Origin: Parabacteroides chinchillae
GTDB taxonomy: Bacteria > Bacteroidota > Bacteroidia > Bacteroidales > Tannerellaceae
Length of the DNA: 64,000 nt
Direction: 5' to 3'
Assembly: GCF_900108035.1 (NCBI RefSeq)
Contig: NZ_FNVS01000010.1
Coordinates: forward strand, 80,994-144,993
The position numbers and the translations under genes are program-made. The notes beneath the pieces were generated by a model. It worked only from the letters and a program-made list of their open reading frames with translations. It had not been told where the DNA came from and did not search any database. Positions 26,569 through 35,890 of this stretch are shown here, in pieces (the stretch's first letter is position 1; each line of letters starts with the position of its first letter).

Positions 26569-27612
26569 TCAAAATCCCATTCTTCTGCCTTTGGGCTTCT
26601 GCCGTTCCGGTTTGTCCGTCACGGCTTCCTTAATCTCCTCTTTCGGTTTCACAGTCCCGAAGAGGTCGTCGGCATACGGTCGCCGCCCGGTCATCCTGAC
26701 AAACCTCGCGTCAAGTTCCCGATAGGCGGTTTCCACCTGCCTTGCCCTTTCTTCCACGGGAGAACGGCGGTCTATGCCATACTTTACAAGGAAGCCACGG
26801 TTGATGGACGGGTCATCAATGTTGTCGGGCTTATACGCCAACCGCCCCAACTTCTCCAATTCTTCGTTCATTTTTTCCAGATACGGCACGGGAGGGCATT
26901 TGCAAAGACTCTCCAACGCCTTTTCCGCCTTACGGGTCAATCTGGCATCGAGTTCAAGGAAGTCCGGCAGTTTTCCGTATTCCCTTTCCAATGCCGCAGA
27001 ATCAACAGTTCCGCTGTCCATCAGATTGTGCAGCCTGTAATCGTCCGCCATATCATACCGCAACAGGGCATACATAGACGGCTGACTGCCTTCCATAAGG
27101 AAATGGTAGAGTACCGAAAATGCCCTTTCGCTTGTACGGGTATCCGCATCCAAGACACGGACAGCATCCTTTACATCGTTATTGTCCGGCGGGGCGATAC
27201 CACATTCGGGATGGCGTTGCACATGGCGGCTCAACATGAATGTGTGCATTGCAATCAGGACATTTACCCTGTCAGCCTGTTCCGGAACCATTTCAGCCTG
27301 CCCTTTGCGCCCTTGTTCCGCAAGGCGTGTCTCCGCCAATCTCCCGTAAAGTTCCCGGACATCACTTTCGGCAGCCTGTCGGGGTGTGCGGCACAAATCC
27401 GACTTCTGTATCAGACGGGCTATCTCCGCCACGACGGTTTCCGATTCATGGTAAATCCGTAACATTCTTGATACGCCACGGTAGTTTTCCTTGTGCAGCA
27501 TATCTTCCGCTTGCTCCGACAATGCGTTCAATTTTCTGTAACCCGGTTCGTGAGCCATACGGCGGAACGCTTCGCCTGCCAAGCCTGCCTTGTGGTTGGG
27601 TTCCGTATTCAT
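26569..27612 (-). CDS. Hypothetical protein within the tra operon
   Basis: A 347-residue charged, helical, probably cytoplasmic protein with no signal or membrane helix. It starts MNTEPNHKAGLAGEAFRRMA and ends in a Lys/Pro-rich tail. Its ATG overlaps the stop of the upstream lipoprotein gene by 4 bp, so it is coupled to the tra operon. I do not recognise the family; it is an insertion relative to the CTnDOT traG-traH-traI order I remember. Confidence 0.7.
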   Translation of the reverse strand: MNTEPNHKAGLAGEAFRRMAHEPGYRKLNALSEQAEDMLHKENYRGVSRMLRIYHESETVVAEIARLIQKSDLCRTPRQAAESDVRELYGRLAETRLAEQGRKGQAEMVPEQADRVNVLIAMHTFMLSRHVQRHPECGIAPPDNNDVKDAVRVLDADTRTSERAFSVLYHFLMEGSQPSMYALLRYDMADDYRLHNLMDSGTVDSAALEREYGKLPDFLELDARLTRKAEKALESLCKCPPVPYLEKMNEELEKLGRLAYKPDNIDDPSINRGFLVKYGIDRRSPVEERARQVETAYRELDARFVRMTGRRPYADDLFGTVKPKEEIKEAVTDKPERQKPKGRRMGF

Positions 27613-28001
27613 AGGCTCGCTCCTTCTTTTTCTGCCGGTTCGCTGCTCTTGCGTACATAATCGCCGTTGGGAGAGAAGGTCAGCACATCGGCGGCTTCGT
27701 TATATGCCACGTCGATACGGAAGCCGGTGTTGATAAAGAGGTTTCCGCCATCTTCCTCTTGCAGCAGGTAGGTTTCGGGCTTCATCCGCCGGCTCAGTCC
27801 CGACCGCTTGAATATCGTAACCTTGTAGGCTTCGCCTTCCTTGTAAATCAGAATGTCGGGCTTGCCCGCCACGCTTTCCCAATTCCCGCAAAGGCGGTCT
27901 CTGGCTTGTTCGCCACCTCCGGCACAGCCTTGCAGCAGCAGGCTTGCCATTCCTATCAGATAGCTGCCCATCAGCAGCACTTGTCTTCTTGTCATATTCA
28001 T
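27609..28001 (-). CDS. DUF3876-like lipoprotein in the tra operon
   Basis: A 130-residue protein with a lipoprotein signal (lipobox LLLQGC, Cys at about 26) and a small beta-rich domain (DILIYKEGEAYKVTIF, LFINTGFRIDVAY). It resembles DUF3876 proteins of conjugative transposons. It occupies the traH position after traG. Role in the mating apparatus unproven. Confidence 0.7.
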   Translation of the reverse strand: MNMTRRQVLLMGSYLIGMASLLLQGCAGGGEQARDRLCGNWESVAGKPDILIYKEGEAYKVTIFKRSGLSRRMKPETYLLQEEDGGNLFINTGFRIDVAYNEAADVLTFSPNGDYVRKSSEPAEKEGASL

Positions 28002-28020
28002 ACTTTCCTTGTTTTAACCG

Positions 28021-30525
28021 TTATTGTTTCTGTTCCTTTCTCTTTTCGGCTATCTGGCGGATAGCCGCCTCTATGTCCCCGCCCAACTTTTCGGCAAGGG
28101 CATACACCTCCATCTTTTCCGTCTCTTCGGTCGTGTATGCCAGATACTCCTGCGTACTGACCTCTGTGGCATAGACGGCAGACTGCGTTCCTCCCAAGCC
28201 TATCCAGACCTCCTTATACAGCCTTGAAGGGTCATTCGCCTGATTGATGGAGAGTATCTGCGCCTTCTCCTTGTCGGTAAGTCCCAAAAGCGACTGTATC
28301 GCGTCGAACTTGTTCATGAACTTGCGTTGGTCGAGTAGGATTTTACAGTCGGAGTTGTTGATAATGGACTCCTTGACTATCTCGGAAGAAATGATGTCTT
28401 CCACCTCCTGCGTCACGATAATCGCCTCGCCGTAGAACTTTCTGACCGTCTTGTAGAGGTACTTTATATAGGATGCCATGTTTGCCGAAGCGATAGCCTT
28501 CCAAGCCTCTTCGATTGCAATGACCTTCCTGATACCTTTCAGCCTGCGCATCTTGTTGATGAACAGTTCCATAATGATGATGGTCGTTACAGGGAACAGG
28601 ATAGGATGATCCTTTATGGCATCTATTTCAAAGACGATGAACCGCTTGTGCAGCAAGTCCAGCTGCTTGTCGGAATTGAGCAGGTAGTCATATTCGCCTC
28701 CCTTGTAGTACGGCTCCAGCACATTGAGGAATCCGGCAAGGTCGAAGTCTTTCTCCCTTACTTTCTTTTCCTCCAGCCTGACACTGTATTCCGTCTTTAC
28801 AAACTCGTAGAACGAATTGAAAGAGGGTACGATACTGTCATCCTCCCTGATACGGGAGATGTAGAGGGATACCGCATTGGAGAGTGCCACCTCCTCCGCG
28901 CGTGTGGCGGGTTCGTTGTCCTTCTTCCACAGCGTGAGCAGCAGGGTCTTGATGCTTTCCCTTTTCTCGATGTCGAAAACCTTGTCCTCCGTGAAGAAGG
29001 GGTTGAACGATATGGGGTTCGTGTCGGTATAGGTATAATAGATACCGTCTTCCCCGTGCGTCTTGCGGTTTATAATCTCGCACAATCCCTGATAACTGTT
29101 ACCCGTGTCCACGATGACGATATGGGAGCCTTGCTCGTGGTACTGCCTCACGAAATGGTTCATGAAAAACGACTTGCCGCTGCCCGAAGGTCCGAGGACG
29201 AACTTGTTCCTGTTGGTCGTCACGCCCCGTTTCATCGGGAGGTCGCTGATGTCCAGATGTAACGGCTTGCCCGTCAGCCTGTCCACCATCTTCATCCCGA
29301 AAGGCGATACCGAACTCCGGTAGTTGGTCTCCTCCGTGAACAGGCAGACCGACTGCTCGATGAACGTGTAGAAACTCTCTTCGGACGGAAAATCCGCCTC
29401 GTTGCCGGGTATGCCTGCCCAGAACAAGGTCGGGCAGTCCACCGTGTTGTACCGGGGCGTACACTCCATTGCGGCAAGCTGGCTGCCCGTATCGTTCTTT
29501 ATCCGTTTCATCTCGTCCGTGTCCTCGCCCCACGCCATCACGTTGAAATGGGCACGGACGGAGGTCAGACCGAAGCTGTGCGCCTCGTTCAGATATTCCT
29601 CGATCCACTCCTGATTGATGGCGTTAGAACGGCTGTAACGGGAGAGCGACTGCATATTGCGGGCGGACTTCTCGAAGCGTTTCAGGTTCTCGTCGCTGTT
29701 GTCGATAAAGATATACTGGTTATACAGATGATTGCACGGGAGTAGCAGACCGAGCGGGCTGGCAAACGACAGGCGACAATCGCTCCGGTCGGTGGACAGC
29801 CGCTCATAACGGCTGTCCGTGGCTACATTCGACGGCATATCGTCCACATCCGAAAGGGTATGCAGGCAAAGCCGTTTGTCCCCGATACGCATCTCTCCGG
29901 CTGAAAGGGCGATGTCTTGCAGACAGGTCGCCTCTTCAGTGGACAGGGAGAAGTATTGCTCTATCAGTCCCGCTTTCCCTTTCGTACCGGTAATCTCTTC
30001 ATCGGAAAGGCGACGCAGGCGGACAAAGCCGGAGTCGTTCATAATCCTCACGAACTGATCCGTCGCTTCAAGGAACTTCAAAGCCGTGTCCTTGTCGCCA
30101 ACCTCTTTCGGAATGATGAAGCCCCTGCACAGCGTACTGAAATTGCTTTGCCTGCGGTTGCGCTCTTTCGTCGTCTTCGTCAGGAACAGGTAGCACTTAT
30201 GGTTCAGGAAAGGTCGCTCGTTGAAGTGCCGCTCGAAAGAACGGCTCAAAAAGCTCATGTCCTCCTTTTGCAGTTCCGGCTTGTAGTTCTCCTTGACAAA
30301 CCAATCCTGCTTGTGGACGATACAATAGTCGGGCAACACCTTTATAGCCTTGCACCACGCCCCGTGTATGGCTTCGTATTCCGCCGACGTGACGGTATAG
30401 ATTTCCGGAAGCGTAACCTCGAAAGCGGCCGTGATGTCGGCATCTTTCGACACGATACAGCCGTTCTCCACGCTCATGAGCGGAAACTTGCTTTCCAGCG
30501 TGGCGGCTTTCATAATGTTTCTCAT
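28021..30525 (-). CDS. traG: Conjugation ATPase TraG (VirB4-like)
   Basis: An 834-residue ATPase that energises pilus or channel assembly at the inner membrane. The start at 30525 (MRNIMKAATL) overlaps the traF stop by 4 bp (ATGA); a longer frame to 30669 is an overlap artefact. Walker A is GPSGSGKS (445-452), Walker B lies in KVIAIEEAWKAI, and the C-terminal part has LDQRKFMNKFD as in VirB4/TraC ATPases. In this family the name TraG denotes VirB4, not the coupling protein. Confidence 0.93.
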   Translation of the reverse strand: MRNIMKAATLESKFPLMSVENGCIVSKDADITAAFEVTLPEIYTVTSAEYEAIHGAWCKAIKVLPDYCIVHKQDWFVKENYKPELQKEDMSFLSRSFERHFNERPFLNHKCYLFLTKTTKERNRRQSNFSTLCRGFIIPKEVGDKDTALKFLEATDQFVRIMNDSGFVRLRRLSDEEITGTKGKAGLIEQYFSLSTEEATCLQDIALSAGEMRIGDKRLCLHTLSDVDDMPSNVATDSRYERLSTDRSDCRLSFASPLGLLLPCNHLYNQYIFIDNSDENLKRFEKSARNMQSLSRYSRSNAINQEWIEEYLNEAHSFGLTSVRAHFNVMAWGEDTDEMKRIKNDTGSQLAAMECTPRYNTVDCPTLFWAGIPGNEADFPSEESFYTFIEQSVCLFTEETNYRSSVSPFGMKMVDRLTGKPLHLDISDLPMKRGVTTNRNKFVLGPSGSGKSFFMNHFVRQYHEQGSHIVIVDTGNSYQGLCEIINRKTHGEDGIYYTYTDTNPISFNPFFTEDKVFDIEKRESIKTLLLTLWKKDNEPATRAEEVALSNAVSLYISRIREDDSIVPSFNSFYEFVKTEYSVRLEEKKVREKDFDLAGFLNVLEPYYKGGEYDYLLNSDKQLDLLHKRFIVFEIDAIKDHPILFPVTTIIIMELFINKMRRLKGIRKVIAIEEAWKAIASANMASYIKYLYKTVRKFYGEAIIVTQEVEDIISSEIVKESIINNSDCKILLDQRKFMNKFDAIQSLLGLTDKEKAQILSINQANDPSRLYKEVWIGLGGTQSAVYATEVSTQEYLAYTTEETEKMEVYALAEKLGGDIEAAIRQIAEKRKEQKQ

Positions 30526-30854
30526 CGCTTTGTCTCCTTTCTTCTTTTGGTTGTGAATAATCGGGAGAGGGCTTTCCGGTTGATGATGTAACGGGGACGG
30601 CTCTTGGAAGCAGCGAGCTTCATCAGACCGTATTCCCCGTACTTGCGGTTCAGGTGGAACGTGAGCCACACGAGGATGGAGGCGGATACCGCCCCGAAGC
30701 CTATGCAGACGGCTTGCCCGACACCTGCCATATACATCACGACAAACAGGACGAAGACCGCCAGCAGACCGCCGCAGAATATAAACAGGTACTGCGCCTT
30801 CAGACCCTTGAACTCAACCGAGCGTCCTATACCCTTGTTGATGGTATATTCCAT
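30522..30854 (-). CDS. traF: Conjugative transposon protein TraF (DUF4133, VirB3-like)
   Basis: A 110-residue protein with two adjacent membrane helices at about 22-66 and a basic C-terminus, the VirB3 layout. It starts MEYTINKGIGRSVEFKGLKA, typical of the family. Coupled to traG by a 4-bp overlap, as virB3 is to virB4 in other systems. Confidence 0.9.
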   Translation of the reverse strand: MEYTINKGIGRSVEFKGLKAQYLFIFCGGLLAVFVLFVVMYMAGVGQAVCIGFGAVSASILVWLTFHLNRKYGEYGLMKLAASKSRPRYIINRKALSRLFTTKRRKETKR

Positions 30855-30873
30855 TGTCTCCTCTGTTTTGGGA

Positions 30874-31170
30874 TTAAAGGAAGAAGGAACGGAGGATGGT
30901 CGCAGCCACGATAAGGAAAATACACGCGCCGAACCAGCTTGCAGCCGTCTTGCTCGTGTCGGGGTCGCCCGAAGAAAACTTCCCGTACACTTTCACGCCG
31001 CCGATGAGTCCCACGACTGCACCGATAGCGTAAATCAATTTCGTTACGGGGTCGAAGTAGGATGTCACCATACTCGTTGCCTCCGTGATACCTGCCATGC
31101 CGTTACCTTGTGCAAAGGCTGAACTTGCAGCCAGAATAAGGGCTGCGAACAAGAAAATCTTTTTTGTCAT
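30874..31170 (-). CDS. traE: Conjugative transposon protein TraE (DUF4134, VirB2-like)
   Basis: A 98-residue pilin-like protein: signal peptide (cleavage near SAFAQ), then two hydrophobic helices (LIYAIGAVVGLIGGVKVYG and SWFGACIFLIVAATILRSFFL) separated by a short polar loop. This is the VirB2 layout and position, before the VirB3-like gene. Confidence 0.9.
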   Translation of the reverse strand: MTKKIFLFAALILAASSAFAQGNGMAGITEATSMVTSYFDPVTKLIYAIGAVVGLIGGVKVYGKFSSGDPDTSKTAASWFGACIFLIVAATILRSFFL

Positions 31171-31310
31171 AATAAACTGTTTTTTTGTGCCGGAGGGGTG
31201 GATAGTCCCTCCGACGGGTTGATACTGTTTTATTTTTGGATTTAGTGGTACTGTTTTAAGGGTACAACTACCCGTAATCTCTTTCTTTCATCGTTTTTCG
31301 TTTTTAATTG

Positions 31311-32012
31311 TCAGACAAAATCCCGGATGTCGAAGTCGTCAATGTTATCCGACAAGACGGGTATTGTTTGGGACCCGACCGACCTGACCTTCTTATTCCC
31401 CCCTTTTGAGATAGTAGGCTTATTCTCATAAAGGTCGATCAGTTCCCTTATCTTTCCGACAATGGCAGGTCTTTTTGCTGTCACTGTCTCATACAGTTCA
31501 TTGCTCTTCATTTCGTGGAACACTTCTCCGGCTTTACGCTTTTCGGAGTCTGTCGCTTCGGTATTGCCAGCCGTTCGGATTGCCTCGTTCATGTCTTCGA
31601 TGGTCGCTCCACTGGCATATTCCCCGGCTTCGTCCTCTTCTCCGCCCGCATATTCCACAGGTACATCGGAAAGGCGTGTATCGCTGAAAGCAGTGTCCAG
31701 ATCTTCATCAGGCAAGCGCATGGACGGCTGTTTCTCCGATTCGTCTGCAAAGGTAATATCGTCTTTCTCAATCGCTTCACCTTCAACGGGAACGGTAGCT
31801 TGTGGAACTGCCGTGTCTCCGGTCGTCCTACCTTTGGACATCTTGAACAGGCTTTTACCCACGATATTCGTGTCGCTTTCCGCCTCTGACTGCCTTGAAG
31901 CCTTTTCCGGTTTCTCATCTTGTCGCTCCTGTCTCTTTTCATGCAGCAGGTAAAAGACCAGCCACATATTATAGAGGAGCAGGATGGCTATCAGTACATT
32001 CGTCATGGGCAT
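31311..32012 (-). CDS. traD: Conjugative transposon protein TraD
   Basis: A 233-residue protein with one N-terminal membrane helix (about 4-22) and a long acidic, low-complexity cytoplasmic region. Position after traC, with start and stop sharing one base (TGATG), fits TraD of CTnDOT-type operons. A 140-bp gap with the GGATTTAGTGGT motif separates it from traE. Function not known. Confidence 0.78.
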   Translation of the reverse strand: MPMTNVLIAILLLYNMWLVFYLLHEKRQERQDEKPEKASRQSEAESDTNIVGKSLFKMSKGRTTGDTAVPQATVPVEGEAIEKDDITFADESEKQPSMRLPDEDLDTAFSDTRLSDVPVEYAGGEEDEAGEYASGATIEDMNEAIRTAGNTEATDSEKRKAGEVFHEMKSNELYETVTAKRPAIVGKIRELIDLYENKPTISKGGNKKVRSVGSQTIPVLSDNIDDFDIRDFV

Positions 32013-32290
32013 CAGAACAAATCGGGACTGCTGTTGCGCAGTCTTGCATTGATTTCATCACGGTGGAGTTCGATATGCTCTTTAAGCACATTGTCAATGT
32101 AACAGCCTATTGTCATGCCATCCGAGAGTGTGCGGACAATCCGTTTGATTTTGCCGTGTGTCTCTTTGCTGATATATACACATTGGCGTACTTCGATTTC
32201 TTTTGCCTCCAGATAACGTGAATAGCCATTTTCTGTACGGGATGAGGTTGTCTTGCCCGTATTTCTGAATAATTTTCTTAAACCTTTCAT
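32012..32290 (-). CDS. traC: Conjugative transposon protein TraC (DUF3408-like)
   Basis: A 92-residue basic protein with a C-terminal ribbon-helix-helix-like segment (QCVYISKETHGKIKRIVRTL, then IGCYIDNVLKEHI). The same pattern occurs in the larger product of the adjacent upstream gene, so the two are paralogues. Probably DNA-binding and possibly involved in partition or regulation with the ParA-like TraA. Confidence 0.78.
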   Translation of the reverse strand: MKGLRKLFRNTGKTTSSRTENGYSRYLEAKEIEVRQCVYISKETHGKIKRIVRTLSDGMTIGCYIDNVLKEHIELHRDEINARLRNSSPDLF

Positions 32291-32312
32291 TTTATTGCTG
32301 TTTTAATGGTTG

Positions 32313-32735
32313 TTAATAAACATCTTCATAATTCTTTTTGTACAGTTTCTTGATAGCCTCCTCATATTCGATGAAGTGCTGTGTCAGCACGTGGTCGATG
32401 TAGCCAGACAAGGACAGTTCTCCTTTCCCGATAACCTGTACGATACGCATGATACGGTCGTGGTATTCCTTGCATACATAAGCCATCTTGCCGGAACGGG
32501 CGGGAGTGCGGGATGTCCTGATGAAACGCTCCAGATATTCTTCCTCTATGGGTACGGCTGTCTGCTTTACGGGACGTGCCCGTTTTTCTCCGCCGGATTC
32601 CCGTGTGGGTTCTGCCGCTGCACCGTTGCCGGTTTCCTTGCCACTGTCCCTGCGGGTGGCGGACGGGGGCAGTTCCGGGCGGAAGGCTTCCAAGAAATTG
32701 CCTGCATCTATGTTCACATCAAGTTTCTTTGCCAT
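32313..32735 (-). CDS. traB: Conjugative transposon protein TraB (DUF3408)
   Basis: A 140-residue protein with a disordered Pro/Glu/Arg-rich first half and a C-terminal domain (YVCKEYHDRIMRIVQVIG, LSGYIDHVLTQHFIEYEEAI) typical of DUF3408. It begins 3 bp after the traA stop. A ParA/ParB-like partnership with TraA is an inference from the arrangement. Confidence 0.82.
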   Translation of the reverse strand: MAKKLDVNIDAGNFLEAFRPELPPSATRRDSGKETGNGAAAEPTRESGGEKRARPVKQTAVPIEEEYLERFIRTSRTPARSGKMAYVCKEYHDRIMRIVQVIGKGELSLSGYIDHVLTQHFIEYEEAIKKLYKKNYEDVY

Positions 32736-32738
32736 AGC

Positions 32739-33506
32739 TTACGGTTTTGCTTTTACCAACGAGAGGATTTCTTCCACAAGGGCATCGATGTTGCTGCCAC
32801 GGCACAACAGTTTGTCGGGAGGGAAGAGTGTCGAGCGGAACAAGGCTTTGTCCCCGTCTTCCGGACCCTCTTTACGGAAACGCTTGCTGTCCGGGATAAA
32901 GTTCTTCAGTATGGTAAGCCCCATTTCCCCTGCAATTTTCTCGTAAATATCGTAGAGGTCGGTCTTTTCCCTTTTGTCCACCATGTTCCATAGCAGATAC
33001 AGACCTTTGATGTTGGATTGTCCCGTACTGACGAGCGTGTCATTCACAAGCCCGGCGAAGGTCAGGGAACTTTCCATAACCACACGGTCAGCCGCTATCG
33101 GACAAAAGATATAGTCCATCGTGGCGATGGTGTTGATGACCCCGTGATTATTCACTGTGCCGGGAAAGTCAAAGAAGATGACATCGGGCGGGGTGTCAGT
33201 GTCAAGGAGGCACTTGACGGTTTCGATGGCATCTTCGGGACGGCTCTCCAATATCGGGTACGCCCGTTTGGAGATTTTCTTGAACTGCTCGAAAGCGAGC
33301 TTTTTCAGGTAGGGGTTGCGTTCAACATTCCTCAGGTCCCGTTCCCTCATGTCCGTAACGCTGAACTGCGGATAATCACAATCCACCACGGCTACATTGT
33401 AGCCTTTTACATAGTGGAGAAAACTTGCCGTCAGTACGGTAAGTGTCGTTTTTCCTGCACCGCCTTTCTGGGTAGAGAAGGCAATAAAAATCGGATCTTT
33501 CTTCAT
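32739..33506 (-). CDS. traA: ParA-like ATPase TraA
   Basis: A 255-residue MinD/ParA-type ATPase with the deviant Walker A KGGAGKTTL (about 14-22), VVDCDYPQ (Walker A') and FFDFPG (Walker B). First gene of the tra operon. Family members position DNA or protein complexes; in this operon it may deliver the element to the transfer apparatus or aid its maintenance when excised. Confidence 0.9.
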   Translation of the reverse strand: MKKDPIFIAFSTQKGGAGKTTLTVLTASFLHYVKGYNVAVVDCDYPQFSVTDMRERDLRNVERNPYLKKLAFEQFKKISKRAYPILESRPEDAIETVKCLLDTDTPPDVIFFDFPGTVNNHGVINTIATMDYIFCPIAADRVVMESSLTFAGLVNDTLVSTGQSNIKGLYLLWNMVDKREKTDLYDIYEKIAGEMGLTILKNFIPDSKRFRKEGPEDGDKALFRSTLFPPDKLLCRGSNIDALVEEILSLVKAKP

Positions 33507-33540
33507 ACGCTTTTCTTTTTTAATGGTTGATACTTATGTT

Positions 33541-33860
33541 ATTATTTCAGGCATACAGCCTGTTTGTCTGTTTCTTTGTCGTCCTGTCAAACCATTGGTC
33601 TGATTATCTGACCTCCGGCTGTACGACCTGTATATGTTATGGCTTGTGTACCTGTGGGCAAATACATATATCCGTGTGTCTGGCAGCAGGCATTATGATT
33701 TGTATGTATATCGGTCTGCCGTATGACACACCGGCAATCTTACTTGCAGGTCTGTCGGTGTGTCAGCCGTATGATACGAACATCTGTCTGCCGGCTGTCC
33801 GAATAACCGTAATACAGGTTTGTCAGCCATTTCGTCTGCAAATAAACAAGCATTTTTGCA
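33541..33860. repeat. Degenerate repeats upstream of traA
   Basis: Many short related words such as GTCTGCCG, TGTCAGCC and GCCGTATGAYAC (33719-33730 and 33767-33778) recur through this stretch with irregular spacing. Open frames on both strands cross it, but they have odd composition and no family signal. It lies where the promoter of the tra operon must be, so regulatory DNA is likely. Confidence 0.5.
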
Positions 33861-33983
33861 TACCGACACCATGTCGGAACCAAGTGGAAGCAAGTGGCAC
33901 AGGTGGCAGCGAGTGGAATAGGTAATTTCTTGATTACGTGCGTATAATAGCAGTAATTTTGCGCCCAAGCGACAAGGAACGCC

Positions 33984-34130
33984 GCCGATGTTTCATCGGC
34001 TGTTACAGACAGTTTGCTCCCAATCCGTCCGAAGGCGGATTTTTGTGTTCACCAGAACACAGCAAGGTATGTTTTGAGTAACTCAAAACCTTTCGGGTAA
34101 CTCCCGAAAGCCTTGCCCTTGCAGGGGGCT
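33984..34130. other. Stem-loop cluster, candidate origin of transfer (oriT)
   Basis: Five hairpins in about 130 bp: GCCGATG-TTT-CATCGGC (33984-34000), a CCG/CGG stem followed by TTTTT near 34022-34044, GTGTTC-ACCA-GAACAC (34045-34060), GTTTTGAG-TAA-CTCAAAAC (34071-34089) and CTTTCGGG-TAACT-CCCGAAAG (34090-34110), then CCTTGCCCTTGCAGGG (34111-34126). It sits between the divergent traA and mobA genes, right beside the relaxase pair, where oriT lies in related elements. The nick site cannot be read with certainty. Confidence 0.6.
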
Positions 34131-34227
34131 GGCTTCCTCTCCGAAGTCGGGAAGCCTGTCTGAAACCTGCGGTTGGAAATATCAAAAGCGGTGGCTTATG
34201 TCGTGATACCACTAAATCCAAAGTAAT

Positions 34228-34653
34228 ATGAGTAAAGGACAGAAAAAAGGGGGACGAACCCCCAAGTTGAAACCAAAGACGCATCTCGTCATGCTGCGTT
34301 TTGACGATGATGAATGGGCAAAACTGCTCACAATGCACGAACAGTCAGGTGTAAATGCGCGGGCTGTTTTTATCAAGGCGCACTTCTTCGGGTTGCCGTT
34401 CCGTGTGCTGACAGAGGACAAGAACCTCGTGGAATACTATACACGGCTTTCCTCTTTTCACGCACAATACCGTGCCGTCGGGAATAATTACAACCAAGTA
34501 GTGAAGGAACTGAAGAGCCGTTTTTCCGAGAAAAAGGCAATGGCTTTGCTGTATAAATTGGAAAAATGTACGCTGGAGTTGGTCGCTATCAGTCACGATA
34601 TTGTTCAACTTACCAAAGATTTTGAAGCCCGATGGTCGCAAAAATCAGTATAG
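34228..34653 (+). CDS. mobA: Mobilisation protein MobA (relaxosome accessory)
   Basis: A 141-residue basic protein; residues about 15-60 (KTHLVMLRFDDDEWAKLLTM, VNARAVFIKAHFFG) resemble ribbon-helix-helix mobilisation proteins that bind oriT and help the relaxase. It overlaps mobB by 22 bp. The leader ACCACTAAATCCAAAGTAAT precedes its start. Confidence 0.85.
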   Translation: MSKGQKKGGRTPKLKPKTHLVMLRFDDDEWAKLLTMHEQSGVNARAVFIKAHFFGLPFRVLTEDKNLVEYYTRLSSFHAQYRAVGNNYNQVVKELKSRFSEKKAMALLYKLEKCTLELVAISHDIVQLTKDFEARWSQKSV

Positions 34654-35879
34654 GAAGTTCACTTTATGGTGCATTGGCGTACAACGGGGAGAAGATAAAC
34701 AAGGAGGAAGGACGGTTGCTTGCCACCAACAAAATCTTCGACAACTGCACGGGCAAGCTGGACATCGCTCGTGCGATGGAGGATTTCAGCCGCCATCTTT
34801 CGCCTCATATCCGCACCGAGAAACCGGTTATCCATATCTCGCTGAACCCCCATCCCGATGACCGTCTGACAGACACCGAGCTGGAGGGCATTGCAAGGGA
34901 ATATATGGAGAAGATGGGGTACGGCAGTCAGCCGTATATAGTGTTCAAGCACGAGGACATAGACCGTCATCACCTGCATATCGTATCTATCCGGGTGGAT
35001 GAAAACGGGCGTTGCCTGAACAATGCCTACAATTTTCACAGGAGCAAAGCCATCACGAGGGAGATGGAGGAGAAATACGGGTTGCACAAGGCGGAACGCA
35101 AGCGCAACCGGCAGGACAATCCGTTGCGAAAAGTGGACATATCGGCTGGGGATGTGAGAAAGCAGGTAGCGAATACCGTCAAGGGAGTGCTTGCCACATA
35201 CCGTTTTCAGTCGATGGGAGAATACAGGGCATTGCTCTCGCTCTACAATGTGGCAGTGGAGGAACCGCGTGGCATCGTGAACGGTCGGGAGTACCACGGG
35301 CTGGTCTATTCCGCCACGGATGATGCCGGGAACAAGGTCGGCAATCCGTTCAAATCGTCCCGTATCGGAAAGGGTACGGGATATGAAGCGGTGGAAACAC
35401 GCTTTGCCAAGTCTAAGGAATACATACGGACAAAGAAACTTGCCGGCATGACCAAACGGACTGTCCTTGCAGCACTGCAAAAGACCTTCCACAAGGAGGA
35501 ATTTGTCCGGCTGCTGCATGACAAGGGCATAGATACGGTATTCCGCTTCACCGATACCGGGCGAATTTACGGGGCGACATTCATAGACCACCGCACGGGC
35601 TGCGTGTTGAATGGCTCACGCATGGGCAAGGAACTTTCCGCCAATGCCTTGCAGGAACATTTCACACTGCCGTTTGTAGGAGAAATGCCGATACCGCTTA
35701 CACTTCCGTCGGACAATACCCCTGCGATGGCTGTCGGGGACAGCGTGGGCGAAGAGTGGGAATACACTTCCGGCTTGGGACTGCTATCCGGTGATTCTTC
35801 TGGAACGGACGCACAGGAGGAAGCCTTTGCCCGCAATCTCAGAAGAAAGAAGAAAAAGAAAAATCAACGTAAAATCTAA
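34632..35879 (+). CDS. mobB: Relaxase MobB
   Basis: A 415-residue relaxase/mobilisation nuclease. The N-terminal domain has a candidate catalytic Tyr (SSLYGALAYNGEK), the HISLNPHP motif (about 69-76) and the metal-binding triad region HEDIDRHHLHIVS (about 107-119). It nicks oriT and pilots the strand to the recipient. Followed by mobC 11 bp downstream. The C-terminal 160 residues are variable and basic. Confidence 0.9.
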   Translation: MVAKISIGSSLYGALAYNGEKINKEEGRLLATNKIFDNCTGKLDIARAMEDFSRHLSPHIRTEKPVIHISLNPHPDDRLTDTELEGIAREYMEKMGYGSQPYIVFKHEDIDRHHLHIVSIRVDENGRCLNNAYNFHRSKAITREMEEKYGLHKAERKRNRQDNPLRKVDISAGDVRKQVANTVKGVLATYRFQSMGEYRALLSLYNVAVEEPRGIVNGREYHGLVYSATDDAGNKVGNPFKSSRIGKGTGYEAVETRFAKSKEYIRTKKLAGMTKRTVLAALQKTFHKEEFVRLLHDKGIDTVFRFTDTGRIYGATFIDHRTGCVLNGSRMGKELSANALQEHFTLPFVGEMPIPLTLPSDNTPAMAVGDSVGEEWEYTSGLGLLSGDSSGTDAQEEAFARNLRRKKKKKNQRKI

Positions 35880-35890
35880 AAATTGAAATT

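Noticed and set aside
33527..33925. 132-codon Cys-rich plus-strand frame before mobA
   Set aside because: It results from the degenerate repeats; an opposite-strand frame is equally open and neither resembles a protein.
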